A stretch of DNA of 64,000 nucleotides from Pseudacidovorax sp. NFM-22 (GTDB lineage: Bacteria > Pseudomonadota > Gammaproteobacteria > Burkholderiales > Burkholderiaceae_C): assembly GCF_021401245.1 (NCBI RefSeq), contig NZ_JACBFY010000014.1:1-64000 (forward strand), given 5' to 3'. Below are positions 18,301-26,790 of this stretch, piece after piece. Every line of letters starts with the position of its first letter. The first letter of the stretch is position 1. Made by a program: the position numbers and the translations under genes. The notes beneath the pieces were generated by a model. It was not told where the DNA came from. It was given only the letters and a program-made list of their open reading frames with translations, and made no database searches.

Positions 18301-19420
18301 GTTCGCCGCCCTGCGGGAGGTGGTCACCGGCCAGGCCGACGCGTCGGCCGGCGTCGCGCCGGCAGGTGCGGGCCGGCAGGGGCTGGACAGCGTGCTGGGC
18401 CTCATCAACGAGTTCTACACGGTCCTGGTGGTCGCAGACACCGCCATCACGGCCGGCAGCCTGCCCCCGACCAGCAACGACGTCGGCGCACGCATGAGAC
18501 TGGAGGCCGGCAAGCTGCCGGCCCCCTTTCGCGAGGTGCTGAGCGCCCTGGCGCAGAGCGGTGCCGACAAGGTGAACCAGGGGGCCACCGAGATCCTCAG
18601 GAAGCAGGCGCAGCAGCAGTTCGACCGGATCATGGGCCTGATGGCGATGCAGGTGACCGAGCCCTGCCGCCGCGGGATCGAGGGACGCTATCCCTTCCTG
18701 GCATCCGGGCAGGATGCCTCCATCGAGGACGTGACGGCCGTCTTCGCTGCGGGCGGCGCCGCGGACGCCTTCTTCACCAAGTACCTGGCCGCCTTCGTCG
18801 ACACGGGCGTGCGCCCCTGGCGATACAAGCCGCCGTCGACCGGCAATGCACTCGTCGGGGCCGAGAACGTGGCCAATGGCGTGGCGCCCGCGCCGGCCTC
18901 CACGGGCCCGACGCTGGTCGGCGAACTGCTCAAGCTGCTGGAGCAGGGCGGGCCCCGGCTCGACACCTTCTACCGGGCCCAGCAGATCCGCGACCTCTAC
19001 TTCCGCGAGGGCGACGGCCGGCGGCTGGCCTGGAAGGTCGACGTGCGGGTCGCCGAACTCGAGCCGAGCATCACGGCGCTGATGCTGGACATTGATGGCC
19101 AGGGCCAGCGCTACGTACATGGCCCGGTCGAGGCGTTGCCGGTGAAATGGCCGGGGCCGCGCGGGGGCGCCTCGGCGGAGATCACGGCCCAGCCGAGGAT
19201 CTCCGCCGCGGGCTCGACCCTGATGGCCCAGGGGCCGTGGGCGTTGCTGCGGCTGATGCAGAAGGGCCGGATCGTCAACACCGCCACACCCGGCAGGGTG
19301 GCCGTGGAGTTCGTGCTCGATGGTCGCAAGGCGGTGCTCGATCTCGGCACCGGCAGCCAGCCGAATCCGCTCAACAGCGATCTGTTCAGCGGGTTCCACT
19401 GCCCCGGAGCGATGGGCTGA
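15398..19420 (+). CDS. tssM: T6SS membrane protein TssM (IcmF)
   Basis: 1340 aa. Three N-terminal membrane segments (within residues 8-125) are followed by a cytoplasmic NTPase-like domain with Walker A GSAGAGKT (197-204) and a DTAGRY switch (about 250-255). Another membrane helix lies near 535-555, followed by a large periplasmic part ending in the TssM C-terminal beta domain that meets TssJ. Both the P-loop and the switch look intact. It begins 21 bases after tssL, and its stop is two bases before tagF. Confidence 0.96.
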   Translation: MQALTQFLKFLFSRQMLAFVTVVALACAIWFVGPLLSFDGARPLASAAARVTVIVMLLVLLGLWLVAWPLSLVGIPALCLAIWHLGPLLAVGQVAPLASMQVRVVIVAIILLAYLLYGVYRLWQAMRTDTEFLRKVLDFGSGARREAAAAEELKTVSEIVARALRQLRALRLRRGFLRRIFEGRRYLYELPWYMIVGSAGAGKTTVLLNSGLQFPVSRQMGNASRVSVLESGAGTLNCQWWFANEAVLIDTAGRYTTQDSDKGKDAEEWAGFLALLRKHRPRAPINGAIVALSVAELRTFTPDQRVDHAALIRDRLLELRRTLGIRFPVYVLVTKADLLQGFEEYFLSLTSEGRAQPWGFTFPVGADKVEAARVSGGSRQSAMRLALDEQLDRLHERLSAGLRGRLIEEFDTGHRRRLFALPQEFDALREPLVQVLEEVFLDSRFDDTQSHAMLRGVYFTSGAQARTPLPPPADTVFGRLRRALAGAGRRTSVDAGMEAATGHRGFFLHDVFARIIIPEAHLVRPNLRWELRFRLLQLLGHALVLIVLAWLGTSMALSFRNNGQYLSTMAQRVQALAAQGLSAGRTVDPAQVPAVLDAAHALPAYAGLDLDHPPLSFQFGLYSAPPIVAAARQLYAGLQDDLLLPVVIARMEDELSRSVRERDARSAYATLRAYKLLHDPERYMQGGARDVREWVMKDWERRDSDALFGGRAAMVGHVDRLFSGDRLVQSGAVPKEVLIRDVQAFLDGNTSTQRVYERAKSAMAIEAPQEFSLIRAVGPQVGTVFSRADGQPLDRGVPGLFTYAGYHTVFNKRLGAFVDRALQEDAWVMGRADAAATAKAMGTEAERIRQNAALIEDVRRQYLSEYAERWTAFLDSIRVVGAGEGGTSLGFDLAVLRQLSSPDSPLARLARAAARETTLSRALDAERQQDKSLLDRATEQLDLKTRELGRNLGIRPEERMEREWVDDRFAALREVVTGQADASAGVAPAGAGRQGLDSVLGLINEFYTVLVVADTAITAGSLPPTSNDVGARMRLEAGKLPAPFREVLSALAQSGADKVNQGATEILRKQAQQQFDRIMGLMAMQVTEPCRRGIEGRYPFLASGQDASIEDVTAVFAAGGAADAFFTKYLAAFVDTGVRPWRYKPPSTGNALVGAENVANGVAPAPASTGPTLVGELLKLLEQGGPRLDTFYRAQQIRDLYFREGDGRRLAWKVDVRVAELEPSITALMLDIDGQGQRYVHGPVEALPVKWPGPRGGASAEITAQPRISAAGSTLMAQGPWALLRLMQKGRIVNTATPGRVAVEFVLDGRKAVLDLGTGSQPNPLNSDLFSGFHCPGAMG

Positions 19421-19422
19421 GC

Positions 19423-20160
19423 ATGTTGGCGCACCTCTTCAATGCCCGACCGGTGACGTCGCCGGCCATCTGGGGGCGACTGCCGGCGCATGCCGACTTC
19501 GTGCGCCATGGTGTGCGCCACGGCGAAGCCGAAGGTTGGGAGGCATGGCTGAGGGGCGCACTCGGCCGAGCGGCCTCGCAGCACGAGCCGGATGCCGGCC
19601 GGGCCCTGCGTACCTCGATTCCCATCGCGTTCGTGCTGCCGCCGGGGCATGTGCCGTTTGCGCAAGGGCGGTTCGTGCTCGGCGTGATCCTGCCGTCGAC
19701 CGACCGCGTGGGCAGGCGGCATCCCCTCGTGGTCTACCAGGTGGCGCGCCGTGCCTGGATCGAGCGCCATTACGAGCGGCACGTCCATGAGCCCCGAAGC
19801 TGGCAGTTTGGGCTGGCGCGGCTTCTGGCCCAGCATGTCCAGGCCCGGGCCGACTGCGAGCTGCGGCAACTGGCGCAGCACGTCGACCGGCTGTGGGGCG
19901 AGTTGGGCGACGGTGGCTCCGGAGGCCCGGCAGGCAAGGCCGCGGATGTGCCGGCGGTCCGCGCGCCAGCGCATGGCTTCCACGACCCCGCGGCCGCGCT
20001 GCATGGGGTGCGGCACCTGCCATGGTCGGACTGGCCGCGGCGCCTGCAGGGCGTGCGCGGTCACTGCGCCTTCTGGCAGCAGGACGTGGCCGGGCGCTTC
20101 GTCGATGCCTCCGAGAACCTCGCATCGCTATGGGAGGGCCGGCATGGACGGAATGGTTGA
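19423..20160 (+). CDS. tagF: T6SS-associated protein TagF
   Basis: 245 aa from the ATG at 19423, two bases after the tssM stop. The family mark WGRLPAHADFVRHG near the N-terminus, the FVLGVILPSTDRVGRRHPLV strand-turn-strand and the late CAFWQQD segment fit TagF (DUF2094). In other bacteria TagF restrains T6SS assembly, acting with or against FHA-domain proteins and the PpkA/PppA phosphorylation switch. No kinase or phosphatase gene lies in this locus, but an FHA-like gene overlaps the 3' end by 17 bases, which suggests a TagF/FHA pair. Confidence 0.88.
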   Translation: MLAHLFNARPVTSPAIWGRLPAHADFVRHGVRHGEAEGWEAWLRGALGRAASQHEPDAGRALRTSIPIAFVLPPGHVPFAQGRFVLGVILPSTDRVGRRHPLVVYQVARRAWIERHYERHVHEPRSWQFGLARLLAQHVQARADCELRQLAQHVDRLWGELGDGGSGGPAGKAADVPAVRAPAHGFHDPAAALHGVRHLPWSDWPRRLQGVRGHCAFWQQDVAGRFVDASENLASLWEGRHGRNG

Positions 20161-21205
20161 GGCGCCGCCGATGCGGCTGCGGCTCACGCACAGCCATGGC
20201 AGGGTGGCCGACGCCCACCTGGTTCTGGAGCCCGCCGGCATGGCCGTGGGGCAGGTGCTGCAGCGCCTGGGTGAAGACGCGGCCGACCTTGGGTCGCAGG
20301 GCGACGGACAGCTCGCCTGGCAGGCCGCGGCGCAGCAGTGGCAACTGGGCCATGGAGGGGCGGGCCTGGCGTTCACCCTCAACGGCCGGCGCCTGGCCCT
20401 GGGCGAGACGGTGGCCTTGCGCGCGGGGGACGAGCTCGAGATCGGCCTGATCCGTCTGGTGGTCGAGGACGCCGGCATCGCAGGCGTGATGGAGGAGGGC
20501 GAACCGCGGGCGTGGCCCGCCGTCGGGCGCCAGGCAGAACCCGAGTTCGACCTGCGGGACCTCGCCGGGACGTCGGTTGCGGGCCCGATGCCCGTCGAGT
20601 CCGGGCGCGCCACGGAGGACCCCTTCAGTGTCCTGGGTCTGGACGCCGTACGGTCGGCGCCGGCTGAGGACCCGTGGCTGGCGTTGCTCGGACTGGATCC
20701 CGGGCCAATGGGCACCGTGTCTGCGCCACCGTCGGCGGCCCAGCCTTCGGCCCGCGCGGCGCAGCCGGGCATGCCGCTGCTCGAACAACTGCACGAGGAG
20801 TTCGTGCGGGCGGTGCGCGACCCCACCGGGCTTCCGAGGCCTTGGGACTGGGCGGAGACGTCGCCTGACCAGCCCGGGCAGGCGCCCTCGTTCGAGGCCC
20901 TGTGCGAGGAAGCCCGGTCCTTTGCCCTGCTGCGCGACATCCTTCAACCCCGGGAGGACATGGACAGGCTCATCGACCAGTTCCCCTCTCTGGGCGAGGG
21001 CGACCTGCTGGCCGTGGAGGGCGAACCGGACGTGCTTCGGCTCTTTGCGCCGGAACTCGTGGCGGGCCTGTCCCCGGCGGTGCCCGACCTGACCCGCAGG
21101 GAGCACCATGCCCTGGCCGCAGACAGCGCCGTACGACTGGGTCGCGCGACGAACGGCGCTGGCGGCAGCGGCGCTGCGGTCCCGCCAAGGGGCGAGCGGC
21201 CATGA
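20144..21205 (+). CDS. T6SS-associated FHA-like (TagK-like) protein
   Basis: 353 aa. The first 105 residues fold-match the second half of an FHA domain: LNGRRLALGETVALRAGDELEIG resembles the NG...L.dGD.I.iG strands (shown here split as LNGRRLAL and GDELEIG). The usual phosphothreonine-binding Arg/Ser and Ser/His pairs are not visible, so it may be a degenerate scaffold. A Pro/Ala linker (about 110-210) leads to a helical C-terminal domain starting near LLEQLHEEFVRAVRDP, which resembles the TagK region found beside tssE in related bacteria. The start at 20144 has GGAGG six bases upstream and overlaps tagF; the stop overlaps tssE (ATGA). The TagK name is tentative. Confidence 0.65.
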   Translation: MDGMVEAPPMRLRLTHSHGRVADAHLVLEPAGMAVGQVLQRLGEDAADLGSQGDGQLAWQAAAQQWQLGHGGAGLAFTLNGRRLALGETVALRAGDELEIGLIRLVVEDAGIAGVMEEGEPRAWPAVGRQAEPEFDLRDLAGTSVAGPMPVESGRATEDPFSVLGLDAVRSAPAEDPWLALLGLDPGPMGTVSAPPSAAQPSARAAQPGMPLLEQLHEEFVRAVRDPTGLPRPWDWAETSPDQPGQAPSFEALCEEARSFALLRDILQPREDMDRLIDQFPSLGEGDLLAVEGEPDVLRLFAPELVAGLSPAVPDLTRREHHALAADSAVRLGRATNGAGGSGAAVPPRGERP

Positions 21206-21924
21206 CGGGGCAGGACATGCAGGCCCATTCCGGCGAAGCACCCCAGACCGGCGCTGCGCTCTCTTCGCCAGCGCGCGGCGAGCTCCACGCCCCGCGGCTC
21301 GGGGCGGAGCCGCCCAGGGCCGCGCCGCAGACTCGTGCGCACGAGCGCGGCGAGCGCGCCATGCACCCGGGTGTCCGCCTCACCCGGTTGCCGGCCGAGC
21401 GCACCTGGCGCGCCGATGGGCGGCTGCTGCCCACGCTCTTCGACCGGCTGCGCGACGACGCGCCCGGGCGTGCTGCCGGCGCGGGCGGCGAGCACGGCCT
21501 CAGGCCCGCCCAGTTGCGCGACATCGTGCAGCGCGACCTCGGCTACCTGCTCAACACCACCAATGTCGAAGACCTGATCGACCGGCGGCGCCATGAGGCC
21601 GCCGCGTCGTCCACCCTCAACTTCGGTGTGCCCGCATTGGCGGGCGGCTATGCGTCCGAGCGGCGCTGGGCCGACATCGAACGGATCATCCGCCGTGCGA
21701 TCGCCGACTACGAACCGCGCCTGATCCCGCAGACAGTGCAGGTCCGGCCGCTGCTGACCGACGAGGCCCGGGATGCCTACAACGTGCTGCTGTTCGAGAT
21801 CCACGCCATGATCGATTGCAAGCCCTTTCCGCTGGAGCTGACCGTGCGCAGCTCGCTCGATCTCGAGAACAGCCGGATCGCCGTGCGGCCGGCGGCCCCC
21901 GCCCTGGACACCCGGCACCCATGA
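21202..21924 (+). CDS. tssE: T6SS baseplate wedge subunit TssE (gp25-like)
   Basis: 240 aa from the ATG overlapping the previous stop (ATGA). The gp25-like lysozyme-fold domain spans about residues 60-220: LLPTLFDRLRDD, the QLRDIVQRDLGYLLNTTN segment, and the late RIIRRAIADYEPRL / LTVRSSLDL blocks. TssE joins TssF2-TssG in the baseplate wedge. The first 53 residues (Gly/Ala/Pro/His-rich) are not part of the fold; a second ATG at 21361 would give a more usual 187 aa protein, so the true start is uncertain. Confidence 0.93.
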   Translation: MTGQDMQAHSGEAPQTGAALSSPARGELHAPRLGAEPPRAAPQTRAHERGERAMHPGVRLTRLPAERTWRADGRLLPTLFDRLRDDAPGRAAGAGGEHGLRPAQLRDIVQRDLGYLLNTTNVEDLIDRRRHEAAASSTLNFGVPALAGGYASERRWADIERIIRRAIADYEPRLIPQTVQVRPLLTDEARDAYNVLLFEIHAMIDCKPFPLELTVRSSLDLENSRIAVRPAAPALDTRHP

Positions 21925-21953
21925 CGGCCACCTGCTGCGTGGCGTGAGGAACC

Positions 21954-23834
21954 ATGGATCCCCAACTGCTCGATTACTACAACCGGGAACTGGTCTACAT
22001 GCGGGAAACGGCGCGCGAATTCGCGGCGTCGCATCCCAGGATCGCAGGCCGGCTCGGCATGCTCGGCATCGAGGTGGCCGATCCCTATGTGGAGCGCTTG
22101 ATCGAAGCCTTCTGCTTCATGTCGGCGCGCATGCAGATCAAGCTGGACGCCGAGTTCCCGCGCTTCACCCAGCGGCTGCTGGAGGTGCTCTACCCCAACT
22201 ATCTGGCGCCCACGCCGTCGATGGCGGTCGCACAACTCCACCCCAACTACCAGGAGGGCGATCTTGCGCGTGGCTTCGTGGTGCCCCGGGGCACGGCCTT
22301 TCACGGACAGGTGCCGGCCGGTGAGGAGACGCCTTGCGAGTTCCGGTCCGGCCAGGATGTCACGCTCTGGCCGATCGAGATCGTGGATGCCCGGCTCACG
22401 GGCGCTCCACCGGATCTGCCCGGCCTGGAGCGGCATCTGCCGGCCCATGTGCAGGTGGCCGGTGCGCTCCGACTGCGCCTGAGGACGGCGGGCGATCTGC
22501 GCTTCCAGGACCTGGCGGGCTTCGACAGCCTGCCGGTGTACCTGTGCGGCGACCCGTCGGTCGCATCGCATGTGTTCGAGCTGCTGCACACGTCGGCCGT
22601 GGCGTCGTTCACCGGGCCGCCGGGCCAGTTGCTGGTGCGGCCCCATGCGGTCACGTCCCAGGCCCTGGTCCACCATGGGCTGGAGCCGGGACAGGGCCTG
22701 CTGCCGCTCGAATGGCGCAGCTTCCACGGCCACAACCTGCTGCACGAGTATTTCGCCTGTCCGGAGCGCTTCTACTTCTTCTCGCTGGCGGGGCTCGGGC
22801 CGGGCGTGAGGCAAGTGGCGCACAACGAGCTGGAGATCGTCGTGCTGCTGAGCCGGCCGCCCGGCGCGCTGGCGGCCGTGGTGGACAAGGGGCAGTTCGC
22901 GCTCTTCTGCACGCCGGTGGCCAACCTCTTCGAGCGCCGCACCGACCGGCTCGAGATGAATGCCGCCCAGCCCGAGTTCCATGTGGTGCCCGATCGCTCG
23001 CGGCCGCTGGATTTCGAGGTCTACGCCATCCGGTCCGTCGAAGGCCACCAGGCCCGCACCACGGCCGGTGTGGAGTTCCGGCCGCTCTACCAGAGCCTCA
23101 ACGAGGACGAAGGCAACCATGGCCGCTATTTCAGCGTCCGCCGCGAGGCGCGCACCGCGTCGGACACGGCGCGCCGCTACGGCACGCGCACCCCTTACGT
23201 CGGCACCGAGGTGTTCATCTCGCTCGTCGACCAGAACGAGGCGCCCTATCCCGAGGCCATCCGCTACCTGTCGCTGCGGGCGCTGCTCACCAACCGCGAC
23301 CTGCCGGCGCTCATGCCGCGCAACGGCCGCACGGATCTGCGCGTGGCCGATTCGATTCCGGTGGAGGCGGTGGGGTTGATCCGCCCGCCCAGCCTGCCCA
23401 AGCCGCCGTTCGCGGAGCGCGAGTTCGCGTGGCGGCTGGTGCGGCAGCTCAACTTCAACCACCTGCCGCTGGCGGACATCGGCCATCGTCCGGGGGCGCA
23501 GGGCCTGCGGGACCTGCTGCGGCTGTTCGTGAACGGCGCGGACGAGTCGCAGCTGCGCCAGATCGACAGCCTGGTGGGCTCGCGCATCGAGCCCGTGACC
23601 CGCCGCCTGCCCGGCAGCGGTCCGCTGGTGTACGGGCGTGGCGTGCAGTGCACCCTGACCGTGGACGAGCAGGGCTTCTCGGGCGCCAGCCCCTACCTGT
23701 TCGGGCTGGTGCTGGAGCAGTACCTGGCGCGGCACGTCAGCATCAACGTCTTCACGCAGACCCGTCTGGAGTCGATGCAGCGCGGCCTGGTGGCTCAGTG
23801 GCCGGTGCGCATGGGCGGCCGCGGCATCGTCTAG
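21954..23834 (+). CDS. tssF: T6SS baseplate subunit TssF (VasA)
   Basis: 626 aa, standard length. The start DPQLLDYYNRELVYMRE, the ARMQIKLDAEFPRFTQ helix, LLEVLYPNYLAPTPSM, and the late GRGVQCTLTVDE / FTQTRLESMQRG blocks are diagnostic. Two TssF copies with one TssG form each baseplate wedge. It lies 29 bases after tssE and four bases before tssG, as is usual. Confidence 0.97.
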   Translation: MDPQLLDYYNRELVYMRETAREFAASHPRIAGRLGMLGIEVADPYVERLIEAFCFMSARMQIKLDAEFPRFTQRLLEVLYPNYLAPTPSMAVAQLHPNYQEGDLARGFVVPRGTAFHGQVPAGEETPCEFRSGQDVTLWPIEIVDARLTGAPPDLPGLERHLPAHVQVAGALRLRLRTAGDLRFQDLAGFDSLPVYLCGDPSVASHVFELLHTSAVASFTGPPGQLLVRPHAVTSQALVHHGLEPGQGLLPLEWRSFHGHNLLHEYFACPERFYFFSLAGLGPGVRQVAHNELEIVVLLSRPPGALAAVVDKGQFALFCTPVANLFERRTDRLEMNAAQPEFHVVPDRSRPLDFEVYAIRSVEGHQARTTAGVEFRPLYQSLNEDEGNHGRYFSVRREARTASDTARRYGTRTPYVGTEVFISLVDQNEAPYPEAIRYLSLRALLTNRDLPALMPRNGRTDLRVADSIPVEAVGLIRPPSLPKPPFAEREFAWRLVRQLNFNHLPLADIGHRPGAQGLRDLLRLFVNGADESQLRQIDSLVGSRIEPVTRRLPGSGPLVYGRGVQCTLTVDEQGFSGASPYLFGLVLEQYLARHVSINVFTQTRLESMQRGLVAQWPVRMGGRGIV

Positions 23835-23838
23835 GCAC

Positions 23839-25041
23839 ATGGCTGAAGCGACCGACCCGGAGCCGGCAGCCGGCATGGGACAGCAACCCGCCGCGGCCCG
23901 TGCCCATGCCTTGCTGGAGGCCCTGAGCCGCCAGCCCTGGAAGTTCGGCTTCCTGCCGCTGCTTCGGCGCCTGGGTGCCCTGCATCCGGCGCTGCCCCGC
24001 ATCGGCCATGCGCAACGGCCACAGCAGGAGCCAGTGCGGCTGGGCCAGCGCGCCTCGCTGGCCTTTGCGCCGCGCGAGATCGCCGAAGCGGTGCTGCCGA
24101 CACGCGCCACGGCCGCGCCCTATGCGGGCGCCCATCCGCGACGGGGCAACAACCCGGCGCTGCCCGCCGTGCGTGTCTTCGGCCTGGGCCTGCTGGGGCC
24201 CAACGGTCCGCTGCCCCTGCACTACACCGAGATCGTGCGCGAGCGCTGGGAGAACCTCGGCGACCCAACGCTGGCGGACTTCCTCGACCTGTTCCACCAC
24301 CGTTACCTGAGCCTGGTCTACCGCGCCTGGGCCGAAGGGCAGTCGGCGGCCGGGCTCGACCGGCCGGACGACGAGCGCTTCAGCCGGTACGTGGCGTGGC
24401 TCACCGGGCATGAGCTGGGCGAGATCCAGGAGGGGCCGCTGCCCGTGCATGCCCGGCTCTCGGCCGCCCCGCACCTGGCCGGTGGCACCCGCCACCCGGC
24501 GGGGCTGGCGGCGACCCTGGCCCACTTCTTCAAGGTGCATGTCGAGCTCCAGGAGTTCGTGATGCACTGGATCGACATCGAGAAGCCGGACTGCAGCCGG
24601 CTCGGCCAGGCCAACGAGGCCGCACTGCTGGGCCAGGGCGCCATCGCTGGCGAGAAAGTGCCCGACCGCCAGAACAAGTTCCGGCTGGTGATCGGCCCCC
24701 TGTCGTTGCAGCAGTACCTGCGCTTCACGCCGGGAGGGGCCGACCTGCCGGTGCTGATCGCGTGGGTGCGCGGCTTCGTCGGCTTCGAGTTCGCCTGGGA
24801 GGTCGAGCTGCGCGTCCTGCGCGACAGCGCGCCGCCCGCCCGGCTGGAAGACGGCGAGCGCCTCGGCTGGACGACCTGGCTGGGCCTTGCCGGCATGCCC
24901 GCGCCGTCGGCCGGCGCGGCCGGTCCCGACCATGACGCCGCCCCGCCGCGCGGCCGGCCACGCGCGGCATCCCGTGCCGGGCCCGAGAAGGACTACGCCG
25001 TGGGAATGATCTTCGAGCCCGAACGCTATCTCCCGGCCTGA
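23839..25041 (+). CDS. tssG: T6SS baseplate subunit TssG
   Basis: 400 aa, slightly long for TssG because of an Ala/Pro-rich insert near the C-terminus (about 355-380). The family core is clear: PWKFGFLPLLRRLGAL, FGLGLLGPNGPLPLHYTEI, DFLDLFHHRYLSLVYRAW and QQYLRFTPGG. TssG bridges the two TssF copies and TssE. Confidence 0.95.
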   Translation: MAEATDPEPAAGMGQQPAAARAHALLEALSRQPWKFGFLPLLRRLGALHPALPRIGHAQRPQQEPVRLGQRASLAFAPREIAEAVLPTRATAAPYAGAHPRRGNNPALPAVRVFGLGLLGPNGPLPLHYTEIVRERWENLGDPTLADFLDLFHHRYLSLVYRAWAEGQSAAGLDRPDDERFSRYVAWLTGHELGEIQEGPLPVHARLSAAPHLAGGTRHPAGLAATLAHFFKVHVELQEFVMHWIDIEKPDCSRLGQANEAALLGQGAIAGEKVPDRQNKFRLVIGPLSLQQYLRFTPGGADLPVLIAWVRGFVGFEFAWEVELRVLRDSAPPARLEDGERLGWTTWLGLAGMPAPSAGAAGPDHDAAPPRGRPRAASRAGPEKDYAVGMIFEPERYLPA

Positions 25042-25080
25042 CCGACGCCGCCTCATTTCCCCGTTCTTCCGTTCCTTCCC

Positions 25081-26160
25081 ATGACCCTCGCCGTCCCCCA
25101 CTCCGCGCCGCTGGCCGGGGCTCGCCACGCCCTCGGCGCCTCGGCCGACTGGCTGCTGCCCGTCAGCGACATCGAACCCTGCGGTCCCAACCTGGAGTAC
25201 GACCCGGAGTACGCCATGCTCTGGACGCGCCTGCAGCCGCGGGGCGAGGCGCAGTACGGCAGCTTCGTCGACACGCCCGAAGGCCCCAACTGGGCCGAGG
25301 TCGAGCGCGATTGCCGCCGGCTGCTGCTGCGCACCAAGGACCTGCACCTGATCATCTGCCTCACCCGCGCACGCACCCGCCTGGGCCAGGCGGCGGGGCT
25401 GCTGCAGGGCCTGGACATGCTGGTGCAGTCCCTGCGTGCCTGGCCCGACACGATCCATCCGCAGCCGGTCATCGACGGCGAGGCCGAGCCGGCGGTGCGC
25501 GCCAATGCGCTGGCGGCACTGGCCGATCCAGAGGGCCTGGTGGGCGACGTGCGCGAGATCGCGCTCGACACCGGGGCCGGCGTGCGCCTGACCGTGCGCG
25601 ATGTGGAGCGAGCCCTGGCGGTGCCGCGGCCCGAGGATGCACGGTCGCCGGAGTCGGTGCGCCGACAGCTGACCGCGCTGCGCGGGGCGGCCGTGGGCGA
25701 TCCCGACGTGCCGGTGCACCAGCTGGCCGCCGCCTGCCGCCATGTGCAGACCATCGCGGCCTGGTGCCGCAGCCATCTGGGCGATCAGGCGCCCGACCTC
25801 CTGCCCCTGCAGCGCATGCTGGCGCTCTTCGTGCCCGCGGCCGATGAACTCGACGCCATGACCGCCGTGCCGCCTTCGCCGGCGGCGACGTCGACGCCCG
25901 CCGTGGTGGACCTGCGCCGACCGCCGCTGGCCGCGGGCCTGCGACCGGTCACGCGCGACGATGCGCTCGCCGCCATCCGCCAGGTGCGCGACTGGTTCGA
26001 GCTGCATGAACCCAGCAGCCCCGTCTCGGCACTGCTGCGGCAGGCGGAGCGCATGGTGGGGCGGCGCTTCAGCGAAGTGGCCGACTGGGTGCCGCTGGAC
26101 CTGCTGCGCCAGTGGGAGGCCGCCGCTGAACACGAGACGTCACGGGGAGGCCGGCCATGA
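25081..26160 (+). CDS. tssA: T6SS cap/assembly protein TssA (ImpA N-terminal family)
   Basis: 359 aa. The ImpA-type N-terminal domain spans about residues 20-150 (WLLPVSDIEPCGPNLEYDPEY, then LCRTKDL-like LLRTKDLHLIICLTRA and GLLQGLDMLVQSLRAWP). A helical middle follows, and a short C-terminal domain ending with SPVSALLRQAERMVGRRFSEV. TssA primes tube/sheath growth at the baseplate. The short C-terminus places it nearer to the smaller TssA classes than to the E. coli dodecameric type, by length only. The last codons overlap the next gene (ATGA). Confidence 0.93.
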   Translation: MTLAVPHSAPLAGARHALGASADWLLPVSDIEPCGPNLEYDPEYAMLWTRLQPRGEAQYGSFVDTPEGPNWAEVERDCRRLLLRTKDLHLIICLTRARTRLGQAAGLLQGLDMLVQSLRAWPDTIHPQPVIDGEAEPAVRANALAALADPEGLVGDVREIALDTGAGVRLTVRDVERALAVPRPEDARSPESVRRQLTALRGAAVGDPDVPVHQLAAACRHVQTIAAWCRSHLGDQAPDLLPLQRMLALFVPAADELDAMTAVPPSPAATSTPAVVDLRRPPLAAGLRPVTRDDALAAIRQVRDWFELHEPSSPVSALLRQAERMVGRRFSEVADWVPLDLLRQWEAAAEHETSRGGRP

Positions 26161-26732
26161 ACCTCGACGAAGGCGTCATCATCGCCCTGGGCTTGCTGCT
26201 GACCGGTGCCGGCGGCGCGCTGGGGGCGGCGCTCGCCCTGGCCGTCTTCTGGCGGAAGCTGCAGGCGGGTGCCGCACGCATGGTGGAAGAGCGCCTCGCC
26301 GCGCAGATCGCCGCCCTGCGCCAGGAGCAGCAACGCCTGCCGCAGAGCGTGCAGCAGGCCCTTCAGGTCGAACTGGAGTTCCATGCGCGCGAACAGGCGG
26401 AGCGCGATGCGCACCATGCGGCCGAGTTGCGTGAGGTGCTGCGCGGCGCCCTGGCCGCCTATGGCTGGATGCCCGCCCCGCCAATGCCCCCCGCGCCCGC
26501 ACCGGCGTCCGTCGCCCCCGCATGGCCGCCCACCGCCGGCCCCGGCGTGGCGCCGCCGCTCGGGCCGGCCAGTGCCGGGCCGGCCGCGGCTGATGGTGCG
26601 CAGGCCCCGCGCGCACTGCCGCACTTGAGCGACGCGGAGATCGACGCCCTGCCTGCCGACCTCCCACCGCCCTCGCGGCGCGTGAAGCCGCCGCTGCGGC
26701 CCCCGGCCGGTCTGCCGGTGAAGCGGCTCTGA
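26157..26732 (+). CDS. Small membrane protein with coiled coil and Pro-rich tail, last gene of the T6SS locus
   Basis: 191 aa, family not recognised. One N-terminal transmembrane segment (about 8-30, IIALGLLLTGAGGALGAALAL) is followed by a basic/acidic coiled coil (about 32-100, rich in Glu, Gln, Arg and Ala), a Pro/Ala-rich stretch (about 103-150) and a basic Pro-rich end (SRRVKPPLRPP). The topology suggests a cytoplasmic coiled coil tethered to the inner membrane. Its ATG overlaps the tssA stop by four bases, so it is co-translated with the T6SS genes and likely helps the apparatus, but no function can be named. Confidence 0.7.
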   Translation: MNLDEGVIIALGLLLTGAGGALGAALALAVFWRKLQAGAARMVEERLAAQIAALRQEQQRLPQSVQQALQVELEFHAREQAERDAHHAAELREVLRGALAAYGWMPAPPMPPAPAPASVAPAWPPTAGPGVAPPLGPASAGPAAADGAQAPRALPHLSDAEIDALPADLPPPSRRVKPPLRPPAGLPVKRL

Positions 26733-26790
26733 GCCCGCTCTGCGCCGCGGCCCGGCTTCCGTCAGGATCGGCCGGTGCGGACGTCGTGGC

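Noticed and set aside
15392..19399. A 1335-codon open frame on the minus strand across tssM
   Set aside because: It is the mirror of a clear tssM gene in high-GC DNA; the peptide is rich in Arg, His, Gln and Gly, has no domain, and no ribosome site.
26733..26790. Terminator between the T6SS locus and the convergent rlhA gene
   Set aside because: The spacer was read on both strands and shows no stable stem with a T run.
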